In this document: piece after piece, positions 34,301-42,958 of the stretch
Layout: each line of letters starts with the position of its first letter
Position numbering within the stretch: position 1 is the stretch's first letter
Assembly: GCA_949130485.1 (NCBI GenBank)
Contig: OX422204.1
Location: 3,004,515-3,068,514 of the forward strand
Length of the DNA: 64,000 nt
Source of the DNA: Agelas oroides
Taxonomy: Eukaryota > Porifera > Demospongiae > Agelasida > Agelasidae
Direction of reading: 5' to 3'
Made by a program: the position numbers and the translations under genes
The notes under the pieces: model-generated
Databases searched by the model: none
What the model was told of the DNA's origin: nothing
The model's input: the letters and a program-made list of their open reading frames with translations, nothing else

Positions 34301-37300
34301 GCTCCTCCCCTGCTAGGGGAAGCTTGTGAACCAGGCTAGCCTCGTACCCAGGCTAGCCTCGTACCCAGGCTCCTCCCCTGCTAGGGGAAGCTTGTGAACC
34401 AGGCTAGCCTCGTACCCAGGCTCCTCCCCTGCTAGGGGAAGCTTGTGAACAAGGCTAGCCTCGTACCCAGGCTCCTCCCCTGCTAGGGGAAGCTTGTGAA
34501 CAAGGCTACATCCAGAAGAACATGGTTGGCACCAGATTTCCCCGCTCAGGAACCACAAATACGGGCAATTGTGAACATGAGAACAGTCTGGTATCTTGGT
34601 ATAGAAAGATTTTAATTGGACGTTGGCGTACCTGGGTGCTCAGAGCAGTAAAAAGAGCAAAGGTATTGAGCAACTTACAACATGCATCTACATGTAGCTA
34701 GCAGGGGGATGAATATTCTAGCAAGGATTGGGAGGTGGGGGGGGGGGGGGGGGGGGGAGAATATTCTGCACAGCGAATATTCAAGCGTTGGACCTCTAGT
34801 TGGTTGGACAAGATTCAAAACGTTGCTTTCTTGCTCTGAAAATTCTGCCCTTTTTCCAATTATGTCATGCTCACGTGAGAAAAGATACCAGGCTCTCCCA
34901 GCCTAGCAATGTTCATGTTCAGGAGTGGGTGAGCCCAGGAATGAGGCCATGTTGACACAGGCATTAGATAAAACTACTATGCAGTTTAGGTATCCTTGCC
35001 CGTACAATCCTTGCCCGTACAAATAGCGTAGGGGTACGCTATTATCTCCTATATACTACGGGAACCTGACACAGTACAGGTATATACAGCATTAGTGACA
35101 GCTGCCTATATACTATGGGAGACAAACTGCGTAGGGTACGCAATTTGTTACCTATTAGAGCTGGGACGATATTTCAATATATTGATATATCGCAATATTC
35201 GCTGGCATGATATGATATCAATACCGTCTGTTCAGTTATCGATATGGCAGGTCAAGGTTCATGTATGTTTTTACTGCTCATAAAAGATCTTGCCTAAAGC
35301 CTAAAAACATTAACAATTGTATGAAAATTTGTAGACACTGCAATTTTGTGTGCAATTTCTTAAGTCTTCCTTGTTATTGTACTTTGGCCTATGTTTACAT
35401 TTCCTTGTCATTTGGTGGACTGTACCTTCTCAATATATTGATATATTGCGATCAATATATCGATATGGTGAAACATAATATCGTCCCAGCTCTATTACCT
35501 ATATACTACCAGAAGCCGACACAGTTAAGGTATATACAGCATTAGTGACAGCTGCCTATATACTATGGGAGACAAACTGCATAGGGTACGCAATTTGTCT
35601 CCCATAGTGTAGTGTGACAAACAGTGTAGGATGATCAGTGCTATATGGAATGCGTACAAAACCAATTAGGGTATAGTGGAACCTCCCTTAACAGACACCT
35701 CCAAATGCCAGCCACCTGATGCGGTCCGATTGCACTGCATTCTGTGCATGAGATAGCAGTCCCTAACTTCCATTCGCCCCAACACAGCTAATGAGGCTAA
35801 TTTAGGCCTGTCCTTTTTAGGGAGATGTGGTTCATTGATATACTTGTCCCCATCTCCAACCAGTGCCAATCATCCCTTAATCTGACAACCGTCAGGCTGG
35901 ATACCAATTTGGTTGGAAACAGTGCAAAGAATGGAGAAACAAACAAACAAACAAACAAACAAAAAATAAACACGGGAAACCCTTGGAAATCTGTATGTTG
36001 ACCTAATGTCTAACCTCCCAGTCACTCCAGTACAAAGTCCACTAAGCAACGGTGGCTTACCTTCGGACCACCCTCCCCTCCTTCCACCGTGTCCCACTCA
36101 TTGTCGAAACTGTTTCCATTCTCCACCAGTGCTGCATCATCCTTCTCTTTCAGCTTTCCTGCAGTATGAGAGAGGAATACATGATTTGATCTCTTAGCCT
36201 TGCATAGAGGCTTTTCAGTTACATCATCCAAACTGTATACTAAAACTTGTGCCGTCATCTTGGAATACAGCTTTATAGATGGCAGTATATGCGGTATCGA
36301 TTGAAAATGAACTGGCCTCACAGATAAGCTTAATTTAGCTCTTTTAACTTACAGAGGGGTGGTATTTCACCCGATTTAACACATACTAGAAGTATTCTAA
36401 GTGTCTCTTCGCATTCGCTGAGATCGCCATAGAACCTACTATCTCATTGTAATCCAACATGGCGGCTGTTTTTCATTTTGTTTGACATATTCTTAAAAGT
36501 GATTACGTCATGTGAAATACATGTAGGGCTGCCATGACATGGCTAAATTTTATATCGTATGTTATGTAAATTTATGTCATGATATAACGATACGTCATGA
36601 CATGACGCTATGTCATGACATGAGGTTAATTTCTGAAATTGTAATCATCACTGCATAAAAGGGTCATAAGTGACTCATTAACTTAGTATGCTAGTGTTTG
36701 GTAAGTTTACGAATACATGTGACCTTTCACAAGTAGGAATATAGGTTGGTTGGCTCAAATTTCCTACATTCTGTGTCAGCTTGTTGTGTGTTCAGGTAAA
36801 TCCCAGCTAAGTAATTATGCAAATGCATACTGTTTATAAATATCGTAATCATATGACTATATCACAGTCCATACTTAAGCTCCATTAACAACAGTGCAAT
36901 AAATGCCAAATAGTGTTTTTCTTGTACATGTAAACAGTGCAAAAAGTGTAATAGCTCACTGATTGGCTAAGCAACAGTGCAGAAAGTGTAATAGCTCTCT
37001 GATTGGCTGAAGAACAGACTGTCAACAGTGCAAAAGTGTAATAGCTCTCTGATTGGTTGAAAAACAAACTGTCAACAGTGCATGAGTGTAGTAGCCCACT
37101 GATTGGTCAGTGACTTGTAAGTAACAACAATTTGTTGTAAACTATCTAATGTACTATAAACTTGTAAACTTGTAAGTATCAACAATTTGCTGTAAACTAT
37201 ACAGTGTACTGTAAACTTGTATACAATAAACTTGGCTATCTCATACATGCTCATACTTATTGTAGTGTACTGTCAACTTGGCAAAGTTTATGATTAGCAA

Positions 37301-40300
37301 TCAATAGCATGTTTTCTCATACAATTTGGGATTAATAGCACTCATGATTGGCATAATTGCACTCGGCTTTGCCTCGTGCAATTAATAGCCATTCACTCGT
37401 GCTATTAATCCCAAATTGCACTCGAAACCATGCTATTAATTATACTAATAGACTTAGCTTATGTCATGACATAACAACATACGATATGTCGTGGCAGCCC
37501 TAATGTGAAACCCTCTGTAGTGGGGAAACTACTATAGCATGTGTTATACACCATACATGTAGATCGGGACGTTTTTCCAGCAAACATAATTCATGCTTTA
37601 AATTTTCATGTTAAATATTTCGTCGCTCGACAGTTCCGTAATGTAGCATGTATAGGTATTTTAATTTTTCACGCATTTAATTTTGTTGCTTTGGCACCCC
37701 AACATAATATTTTAACAGCGAAAATTTCCTGATCTACGGTATATTATTCTGTCATGTAGTTTGACCGCATTGCCATGTCTGGAGTAATGATAAACTTCCA
37801 TAAAGTGTGGGACTCATATGCACCTTGTAGACACATTCTGAACCATCCAGCAACATCACAGACAGACACATCCGTATCCATGTGCATATGAAGCGCATGA
37901 GATCCCAGAAGTTTTGAATCATGCAGCAACATCACAGACAGACACATCCGTATCCATGTGCATATGAAGCGCATGAGATCCCAGAAGTTTTGAATCATGT
38001 AGCAACATCACAGACAGACACATCCGTATCCATGTGCATATGAAGCGCATGAGATCCCAGAAGTTTTGAATCATGCAGCAACACAGTGCTTCAAATGTAC
38101 ACATGTGCATATGAAGCGCATGAGATCCCAGAAGTTTTGAATCATGCAGCAACACAGTGCTTCAAATGTACACATGTGCATATGAAGCGCATGAGATCCC
38201 AGAAGTTTTGAATCATGCAGCAACACAGTGCTTCAAATGTACACATGTGCATATGAAGCGCATGAGATCCCAGAAGTTTTGAATCATGCTTCAAATGCAG
38301 TGCCACAACCACTAGGGAAAGATATTCAATTTCTGCCACACGTGGCACTTCTTTTAATGCATAATTTGGTATTTATTTAGAAATTTCCTCAACGTGATAC
38401 AGCCACTGATAACTGCAGGTAGCAATTTCTATCGTACCCAACGGCGACAATTATAGTTTTCCTAAACCATGATGTCATTTAGGGCATTGCTTGTGCTATT
38501 AACCCCAAATACCACAGTAAACGGTACACTAATATGCTCACATTTGCTGCTGTTCAACCACAATGGAAAAGATATTCAATTTTAATCTGAGACTGTGACA
38601 CAAAATCAAACATTTGGTATTTGTTCACTACATGAATGCAGGGAGCCTTATTAGTGCATAATTGCATGAATAATATTATCAAGGTAGTCGCCAGTGATTC
38701 CTGACAACACCTTTTAATATCTGTCATGCATCCATACATACATATTTATACATATACCTTATTACATGAGTTAGCGTGCAATAACCGCGATATTGCACGC
38801 TAACGAGTGTAATAAAGTATTTATTATCCATTACCACAACAGTGTTGTGTCTCATTTCACACGAAGTACCGAGTAACTCGCCATTCGAACGCACTGGTTC
38901 TAATTAAAGCACACCCTGGTTGCTAGGATATCGCGCATATATAGCCTCAGGGCCCGTGCAATAACTACCCGTGCAATAACACCTGTGCAATATCGTGTGA
39001 TATTGCACGGCACGGGAATAGGAAAATACTGTTGTAGAAATGTCAACTGGATAATAATGTACCTTACATACATATATTATACTGTACCTTGCACTTCTAA
39101 ACCATACATATATATTTATACTGTACCTTACATACATACATGTATTCACATGTACGTACCTTTCGACGAAAATTTTTGACATGCGGCTTGCGGCGTGTGC
39201 ATGCAGCGAGTTCGTGAAATTATTTCAACGAAATCTTCAAAAATTTAGACCCTCGAAAATTTAGCGCTATACAGTATACATGTATTCGACATGTACGTAC
39301 CTTGCACTTCTAAACCTTCAGTTTCTGAATCCTCACTCCCATGTCTCCTCCTCCTCTCACCCCTTCTTCCCTCTCCCGCCTTCTCTCCTTCCTCCTCTCC
39401 TTCCTCCTCTCCTTCCTCCTCTCCCCCCTCCTTTCCCTCCTCCTCTGCTTCCTCCTCTCTCCCCTCCTCTCCCTCCTCCTTTACTTCCTCTTCTCCCTCC
39501 TTCTTTCCTCCCTCCTCTTCTGATACCTCATCATTGCACTTCAAATCTTCAGGGACTCCCCCATTGTTCATCACTGGCCTCTCATGCGATCCACTGTCAA
39601 CTTCTGCCATTTCTGGAGGGTAGAGAAGCAGTAGAACAGGAAGTTATTGATGTATGGATGACAAAGTACAGTGGAATGTCACTTACCTGAACTCCCAAAA
39701 CAATGATATTCATAGATATTTTCCAGTAAATGGGGCAAGTGTTCTGCTTTGTATATAAATAGTATTGTACGCCATGATAGTATTGTTTCACTTATCTGAA
39801 CATTTCAGTTATACGAAAACTCCTTGGTCCCAGTGGGTATAGTCTAAGTTCACCCGGTTTGAAACGGTTTCCGGTTACGTCACCTTAATAACTATTTATA
39901 ATCCGTTGCGCACCTTATTAAATATTAATAATCCGTCGCGCTGCAGTAGGTTAAATACATTAGACCATGCAGCATGGTGGCCGTCTGAAGCAGCTCATTG
40001 GCTAAATGGTTAAGGGTTAGAGTTAGGGCTAGGCCCAGGGAATGCATATAGTACTTTTTTTTCTCTGGTCTTACAAAATGTGATGAACATCTTTGCTTCG
40101 GTAGCCTCGTATGAATATTTAATAAAATGATGTAACCATTTCAAACCGGGTGAACTTAGTCTATCCCATTTGGATAAGTGACTTTCTATTGTATAATAAT
40201 TCCCAATCACTTCCAAGCCACCTGGGGTACAGTGTTGTTAAAATTCTGAATGTGTAAAACCATACAAAAGCTGGCTTCTATTATTCAATTTGTGAGGCAG

Positions 40301-42958
40301 AAACAACTGCCAATCACTCCCTGAGATCTTGAATGCTATTGGCAAGTGAAAATTTCGCTGTTAAAACAATTTCGCGGTTGAGACCAACCGTGAAAAAACA
40401 TTTACATGGCGAGTGAATAAGCGTGCAAGCACGTCCACACCTTCCAAAGTAAATGTCGAATCGACGACTACTCCTGACATCCACAGCGTTACAGCCAGTG
40501 ATACCTGGCTCTCCTGATACCAGGTAGTATACCAAACGCTAGGACGCTCCAGGCGCTCGTCCATATTGTAACCATCAACTGTTAAAAATTTCACGCATCA
40601 AACGAACTGCAAAAATTTAACACCATGAAAATTTTTTATGAGAATTAATTAATTTCCTGATCTACGGTATCCCACCTAGAATAGTTTTGCCTATACAACA
40701 GGTGGAGTTCAACTGTGATATTTTCCTTCCCTGAGAGCTACAAGGGAAAATATGGCTCATGATTCCCTCTCCATGTACATGTATTTTTGCCATACTAAAG
40801 TACAGATTTTTTATACAGTTGTGTGTAATTAATATTGAAGTTACTGTAAACACTTGCACATGTACAGATGTGTTTACAGTAATAACAACCAAGGACCAAT
40901 CAGGTGGGATATATAATAATTATAGCACAGGTGCCAGGGATTTATGGCAGTAAACAGACTGAGTCCGAGGGCGTAGCCCAAGGACGAGGTTTGTTTACTA
41001 CAGCCATAAATCCCTGGCCACCTGTGCTATAATTATTATATATCCCACCTGATTGGTCCTTGGTTGTTATTACTGTAAACACATTTTTACATGTCCTATG
41101 GATATTAATCTGCTATTTCTCAATTTTGTGGGCAGACAATACTCAAAATAAGCCAGCAAAATTCTAATCCAATTACTTTCAAACCACCTGGGACACAAAT
41201 CTATATTACTGAGTTATGGTTGGAATTCTGAATCGTAACACCATACATCTAGTACAAAGTACGTCAGGCTATGGCCTGGCTAGTAATTGGCTAATTGGTG
41301 AATTCTTTTTCGTTCTGTGAGTCAATAACCCTAGTTCTATGTAAAAGTACGATGTCTTTCATCAGCACGACCTCTCCACCGTATGTAATCCATGTGATGT
41401 CAACTATACACGCATACATGGAAAGTGATGTTTGGTGTGTCAGATGTGCTTAAATTTCATGTGTAACCCACGTGTGATGCATGCATGCCCTCGAAGAGCT
41501 TCTATGACCTTTTGGATAAGGCCAGCCACCTTATTGCTTTTTTCTGCATGAAATAGCAGTCCCCGTCTCCCGGTAACCCTAGCGCAGCTGATGAGGCCTG
41601 GTATTGGCTGAAACACGTCCTGCGCAGTGGGTGACTTTACATAACATCTAGGCCTATTTTCTTTTAGGGAGATGTGGTTCATTGATAGTTTTTGCAACTA
41701 CATTACCAATGGTGGCTGGATGACAGTTGTCCACAATGAAAGCTACAGCTGAAGTTAGCTGTTTCCTGATCCAGAAAACACACACATACCTCTTTGCCTC
41801 TCTGGCTGCAGTTCAGATGGTTGCTGGCCCATTCCTCCACCTTCTCCCTCCACTCCTCCGCCTTCTCCCTCCACTCCTCCGCCTTCTCCCTCCACTCCTC
41901 CGCCTTCTCCCTCCACTCCTCCACCTTCTCCCTCCACTCCTCCACCTTCTCCCTCCACTCCTCCACCTTCTCTCTCCACTCCTCCACCTCCTCCCTCCAC
42001 TCCTCCACCTTCTCCCTCCACTCCTCCCTCCACTCCTTCACCTTCTCCCTCCACTCCTCCCTCCACTCCGCCTTCTCCCTCCACTCCTCCCTCCACTCCT
42101 CCGCCTTCTCCCTCCACTCTTCCACCTTCTCCCTCCACTCCTCCACCTTCTCCCTCCACTCCTCCACCTCCTCCCTCCACTCCTCCACCTCCTCCCTCCA
42201 CTCCTCCACCTTCTCTCTCAACCACTTGTCCAGACCCACTTGAAATTGCATGCTCTGCTCCTGGTGAGCTGGCTGTTATCGAGTCAGTGGCGGCAGCAAC
42301 ACCTACACGAGGATAATGACAGTGGCAGTGCATGCAGTACAATATCACACAGTGCATGTAGGTGACCAACAAGCACCAGCTTGTACTGGAAAGTTGGCCT
42401 TGTTCCCAAGCTCCTCTGCTCTGGAATGCAAACACTGAAATTGGTGGGGAGAGCCTGGTATTTGTCTCACGTGAGCAGCGTCAAGAGTAGAAAGGGGGTA
42501 CAAAAACCTTAATTACGTGTGGATAGGGATTCAGACCAGAAAAGGTACTGAGCAAGTTACTACACGTACAGTGGGAACCAGTTTATGCTCCATTTTTGTT
42601 CTACGATCGTTCAGCAGTTTCCCCGCCCAGCAATGTTTGTGTGCTGAAGTGAGGAACGAGGCTACAGGAAAGTCAGGTTACTTACATGGAGCTTCATTCT
42701 AGGCCACCTTTCCTACATGGTCTCCGAACAAAGCACCATGTTTCTGTATTCCACTCCAGGTTTTTCAACACTTTATGTATATAGCAGAGTATGTTGTTGT
42801 AACACACAAATGGCATCCTCTTTCACTTGAGGGAGAACGCTAGAGGTATGGGGTTGGGTTCCTCCATGATGCTCACCTTGCTGTTCCTCCTTGTCTCTTT
42901 CTCTCTGACCCTCACTAGCAGATGCAGGATTTCCAATTTGATCATCTGCCTCAGCCAT
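19202..42958 (-). CDS. CASC3: CASC3/Barentsz, exon junction complex factor (complete gene)
   Basis: CASC3 (MLN51, Barentsz) clamps RNA on eIF4A3 in the exon junction complex. The minus-strand exons in order are 42877-42958, 41790-42260, 39301-39612, 36061-36158, 33680-33807, 31395-31500, 29210-29235, 28254-28364, 23923-24869, 21724-21980 and 19202-19390. Every junction is GT-AG and phase-compatible, giving 2727 nt and 908 residues (human about 703). The SELOR region is split over exons 5-7 (about residues 335-400): SPMFVPTKGKFFQHD and DRWLHDCYVDSEQ match the family pattern P.Y.P.KG.FFEHD and W.HD....EQ. The motif PKRYSSQRQK in exon 9 matches the human RYSSQR. The N-terminus is acidic and the C-terminus Gln- and Pro-rich, as expected. 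The two 5'-most exons are less certain than the rest; without them the ATG at 39610 gives 723 residues. Confidence 0.9.
20345..20700 (+). repeat. Unclassified interspersed repeat
   Basis: Shares a block with 41440-41690 (reverse complement), 35695-35860 and about 44915-45030: cccactg...gtttcaaccaatacc...cctcat/cctca...gggaactgctatctcatgca...ggtggctgg. It looks like an old dispersed element. The 106-codon frame over it is not conserved between copies. Confidence 0.55.
20868..21409. mobile_element. TIR element, cagtggaacctc ends, TA target
   Basis: Ends cagtggaacctctataatgc and taagggaggttccactg lie between TA dinucleotides, as in Tc1/mariner/pogo-type elements. Several internal gtgtccg...cggacac motifs continue the inverted repeat. 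A second copy starts at 31554 and a solo end lies at about 35680. No transposase frame was seen. Confidence 0.7.
21724..21980 (-). CDS. CASC3: CASC3 exon 10, Gln/Met-rich
   Basis: 257-nt exon encoding PTWAATTFVDPAAYHEILAQ and repeated MFQQNPVFQQNPMFLQQ, then a Gln-rich run. Acceptor ctccacag, donor cag|gtaggt. Phase 1 in, phase 0 out. Confidence 0.85.
22103..22195 (+). repeat. tRNA-like SINE head
   Basis: tgtagctcagttgtagaaaa and gagtttgatccccagtg resemble the A and B boxes of a tRNA. The anticodon stem is not convincing, so a SINE relic is more likely than a tRNA gene. It adjoins a tagccttgttcccaggc-type element at 22202-22303. Confidence 0.45.
22202..22303. mobile_element. Short foldback, tagccttgttcccaggc ends
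   Basis: About 100 bp with ends tagccttgttcccaggcctc and gaggcctgggaaca and the inner motif cattcagtataatacatgga. A very similar copy is at 24918-25015, so both arose from the same subfamily. Confidence 0.65.
22800..22855. repeat. 56-bp perfect palindrome
   Basis: ggatatgacattgctgaaat is followed, across a gtgcac centre, by its exact complement. It sits within a larger inverted pair at about 22744-23035 (cctcgtatccaggctgt... / ...aaaatggcctgggtgtgagg). Confidence 0.9.
23160..23600. mobile_element. 410-bp repeat shared with 61712-62153
   Basis: Both copies run from gcatgcaaattga...gtgggcatgc through taagttagatccacccataa to tgaatttcttgcactagatt. The copy at 61712 keeps inverted ends (ataaaacgcatg / catgcgttttat), so this is probably a DNA element. 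Confidence 0.65.
23923..24869 (-). CDS. CASC3: CASC3 exon 9, low-complexity centre
   Basis: 947-nt exon of about 315 residues. It starts QGERSGGREWTRE and contains HWSDIDEDDYDG, an RGRGRGRGWRE patch and, near the end, PKRYSSQRQK followed by a Gln-rich tail. RYSSQR is a recognisable CASC3 motif. Acceptor ttaccag, donor aag|gtacat. Phase 2 in, phase 1 out. Confidence 0.9.
25945..26010. repeat. Hairpin
   Basis: aatcagatgcggatttcact...tttttgcac and gtgcaaaaagtgaaatctgc form an almost perfect 28-bp stem around cagctgagcc. Confidence 0.8.
26320..26518. mobile_element. Foldback element with tatagcgggaaactttt ends
   Basis: Ends tatagcgggaaacttttgag and ctcgaaagttttccgctata, about 199 bp, with a C-run of about 20 in the middle. 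A distinct family not clearly seen elsewhere in the window. Confidence 0.7.
27784..27926. mobile_element. Long near-perfect palindrome, tagcctcgttcccaggc family
   Basis: The 5' arm (tagcctcgttcccaggccac...cgcagctgtggagaaaactc) is repeated in inverse as the 3' arm, and one 25-bp piece of the left arm is tandemly duplicated. It would form a stem of more than 50 bp. Confidence 0.85.
28254..28364 (-). CDS. CASC3: CASC3 exon 8
   Basis: 111-nt exon, very basic: TRGGRRGTGRKGARL, then GNFIREEDQGKLDSRSRRD. It corresponds to the Arg-rich stretch after the SELOR module. Acceptor ttaacag, donor aag|gtaaaa, phase 2 on both sides. Confidence 0.82.
28395..28815. mobile_element. Inverted-repeat element around CASC3 exon 8
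   Basis: Motifs tggcggtatttaaatttggc, gcgaaatttaaatttggcgg and, on the other side, ggattttaatttggcggttt and gccaaactgccaaatttaat suggest a foldback element starting about 30 bp upstream of the exon 8 acceptor. Confidence 0.5.
29210..29235 (-). CDS. CASC3: CASC3 exon 7, 26-nt microexon
   Basis: Without it, exon 6 (phase 0 out) cannot join exon 8 (needs phase 2) without hitting a stop. The stretch between acceptor caaaacag and donor ttga|gtaagt encodes DSRNFRQF plus two bases and repairs the phase exactly. Confidence 0.72.
29420..29820 (+). repeat. Composite repeat, unit 1
   Basis: A block with atgggagtcaatggggaagc and several tactacaagtcacgcgagaa units is followed by a 145-bp palindrome (29676-29820) with ends tatcaccatagtaccaagct and gcttcgtactatggtgata. 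Units 2 and 3 follow at 29865-30214 and 32020-32378. Confidence 0.8.
29865..30214 (+). repeat. Composite repeat, unit 2
   Basis: Same block order as unit 1. The palindrome occupies 30072-30214 and ends tatcaccatagtaccaagct / agcttggtactatggtgata. Confidence 0.8.
30320..30640. repeat. Inverted repeat around cacctgttacc
   Basis: Arms tctccactgtgattggttatt...aaacaaggtag and ctaccttatttacagtgtaaa...aaggaccaatcaggttggaga enclose inner inverted motifs (aacttcctgtggtat / ccatatactgacaggaagtg). Related sequence is at 33475-33620 and 40830-41090. Confidence 0.6.
31046..31386. repeat. 46-bp minisatellite
   Basis: Seven to eight units of acagacaaagttagaaatgc + gacgacataaagtgagagga. It ends about 9 nt before the boundary of CASC3 exon 6, i.e. 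it occupies the very start of the next intron in the transcript. Confidence 0.93.
31395..31500 (-). CDS. CASC3: CASC3 exon 6, SELOR part 2
   Basis: 106-nt exon with VVDRWLHDCYVDSEQ and REQWEKDR, matching the W.HD...EQAP segment of CASC3. Acceptor cttcag, donor agg|gtaagg. Phase 2 in, phase 0 out. A 46-bp minisatellite starts within 10 nt of the donor. Confidence 0.88.
31554..31945. mobile_element. TIR element, cagtggaat/cctc family
   Basis: Second copy of the family at 20868, with a start tacagtggaattcctctaga, internal gcggacacc and right part ggtgtccgctattcaggga. The right terminus is eroded, so the end coordinate is approximate. Confidence 0.5.
32020..32378 (+). repeat. Composite repeat, unit 3
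   Basis: Same organisation as units 1 and 2, with the palindrome at 32234-32378. The three units lie in the same orientation inside consecutive CASC3 introns (between exons 5-6 and 6-7). Confidence 0.8.
33118..33440. mobile_element. Foldback element, tagcgctaaattttc ends
   Basis: accgtatagcgctaaatttt at the left and cgaaaatttagcgttatatg at the right are complementary. Partial relatives lie at about 10615-10680 and 39160-39275. Confidence 0.6.
33680..33807 (-). CDS. CASC3: CASC3 exon 5, SELOR part 1
   Basis: 128-nt exon with ENSPMFVPTKGKFFQHDDR, the N-terminal eIF4A3/RNA-binding segment of the SELOR module, then a Glu run. Acceptor tggcag, donor aaca|gtgagt. Phase 0 in, phase 2 out. Confidence 0.92.
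34060..34509. repeat. 51-bp minisatellite built from element ends
   Basis: About eight units of gctagcctcgtacccaggct + cctcccctgctaggggaagc + ttgtgaacaag. tagcctcgtacccaggc is a variant of the terminal repeat of the hAT-like family in this window. An 81-codon frame here is just the 17-residue translated unit. Confidence 0.93.
34738..34757. repeat. Poly-G tract
   Basis: An uninterrupted run of about 20 G in a CASC3 intron. Other homopolymer C-runs are at about 10458-10468, 26411-26430 and 43707-43720. Confidence 0.85.
35156..35494. mobile_element. hAT-type MITE with 8-bp TSD
   Basis: 339 bp with inverted ends tagagctgggacgatatt and aatatcgtcccagctcta, directly flanked on both sides by ttacctat. 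The AT-rich interior (caatatattgatatatcgca) is itself palindromic. It is inserted into a local tandem duplication (35077-35150 and 35525-35615 share gtatatacagcattagtgac). Confidence 0.88.
36061..36158 (-). CDS. CASC3: CASC3 exon 4
   Basis: 98-nt exon encoding KLKEKDDAALVENGNSFDNE and WDTVEGGEGGPK. Acceptor ctgcag, donor aag|gtaagc. Phase 1 in, phase 0 out. Confidence 0.85.
36523..37502. mobile_element. 980-bp inverted-repeat element
   Basis: Ends tagggctgccatgacatgg and gtcgtggcagcccta, and inner gtcatgacataacaacatac matches the left side in inverse. atgtgaaa occurs at the right border and six bases from the left one. The interior holds four direct units of about 55 bp (gtgtaatagctctctgattg, 36935-37100). 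No transposase frame was recognised. Confidence 0.65.
37556..37741. mobile_element. Foldback element, taccgtagatcggga family
   Basis: Third copy: catgtagatcgggacgttt to aaatttcctgatctacggta. Confidence 0.6.
37843..38290. repeat. Minisatellite with two unit types
   Basis: About three 73-bp units containing catcacagacagacacatcc are followed by about four 68-bp units containing acacagtgcttcaaatgtac. Both share gtgcatatgaagcgcatgag and atcccagaagttttgaatca. Confidence 0.92.
39301..39612 (-). CDS. CASC3: CASC3 exon 3, acidic region
   Basis: A good acceptor (ctaccctccag) directly precedes AA ATG, so the exon is probably internal although its ATG could serve as a start. Encodes MAEVDSGSHERP, a long Glu/Gly/Lys tract, then SEDSETEGLEVQ. 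Donor aag|gtacgt, phase 1. Confidence 0.82.
39846..40157. mobile_element. TIR element, aagttcacccggtttgaaa ends
   Basis: 312 bp. Ends aagttcacccggtttgaaa and tttcaaaccgggtgaactt are perfectly inverted and flanked by agtct on both sides. It also contains short ttagggtta-like motifs (40010-40030) that are not telomeric repeats. Confidence 0.8.
40830..41090. mobile_element. Large palindrome in CASC3 intron 2
   Basis: Arms of about 100 bp: gtgtttacagtaataacaac...caatcaggtgggatatataa...catttatggcagtaaaca-type sequence, and the complement on the right with accaatcagg/cctgattggt. The centre is near 40975. Confidence 0.75.
41790..42260 (-). CDS. CASC3: CASC3 exon 2, Gly/Glu/Val repeat
   Basis: About 20 copies of a 21-bp unit. 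In the splice-compatible frame it encodes repeated GGGVEGE heptads between AEHAISSGSG and PSELQPERQR, consistent with the Gly-rich N-terminus known from CASC3. Donor agag|gtatgt, phase 1. The acceptor is taken as caccag at 42261; an in-frame alternative 12 nt upstream (ataacag) adds four residues. Other frames are also open because the unit is a multiple of three. Confidence 0.55.
42877..42958 (-). CDS. CASC3: CASC3 exon 1 (probable start)
   Basis: ATG followed by MAEADDQIGNPASASEG, ending CAG CAA G|gtgagc in phase 1. It is accepted because its phase fits the repeat exon and, through it, the exon at 39612. There is no homology beyond the acidic/Ser-rich composition. Confidence 0.6.

Noticed and set aside
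34313-34558. 81-codon ORF with a 17-residue repeat
   Set aside because: Direct translation of the 51-bp minisatellite.
40008-40035. Interstitial telomere-like repeat (ttagggttagag)
   Set aside because: Only two or three imperfect ttaggg-like units, inside a TIR element; too short to call.
41703-42365. EKVEEWR coiled-coil protein (minus) and Leu/Pro-rich protein (plus) as separate genes
   Set aside because: The 21-bp unit keeps all these frames open. Only the Gly-rich minus frame fits the phases of neighbouring CASC3 exons. The coiled-coil frame is kept only as an alternative in the findings.
42700-42840. Additional CASC3 or separate-gene exon with residues VKEDAICVLQQHTLLY
   Set aside because: Open only as read-through of exon 1. 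No donor follows before the stop in that frame, and the neighbouring frames lack acceptors.
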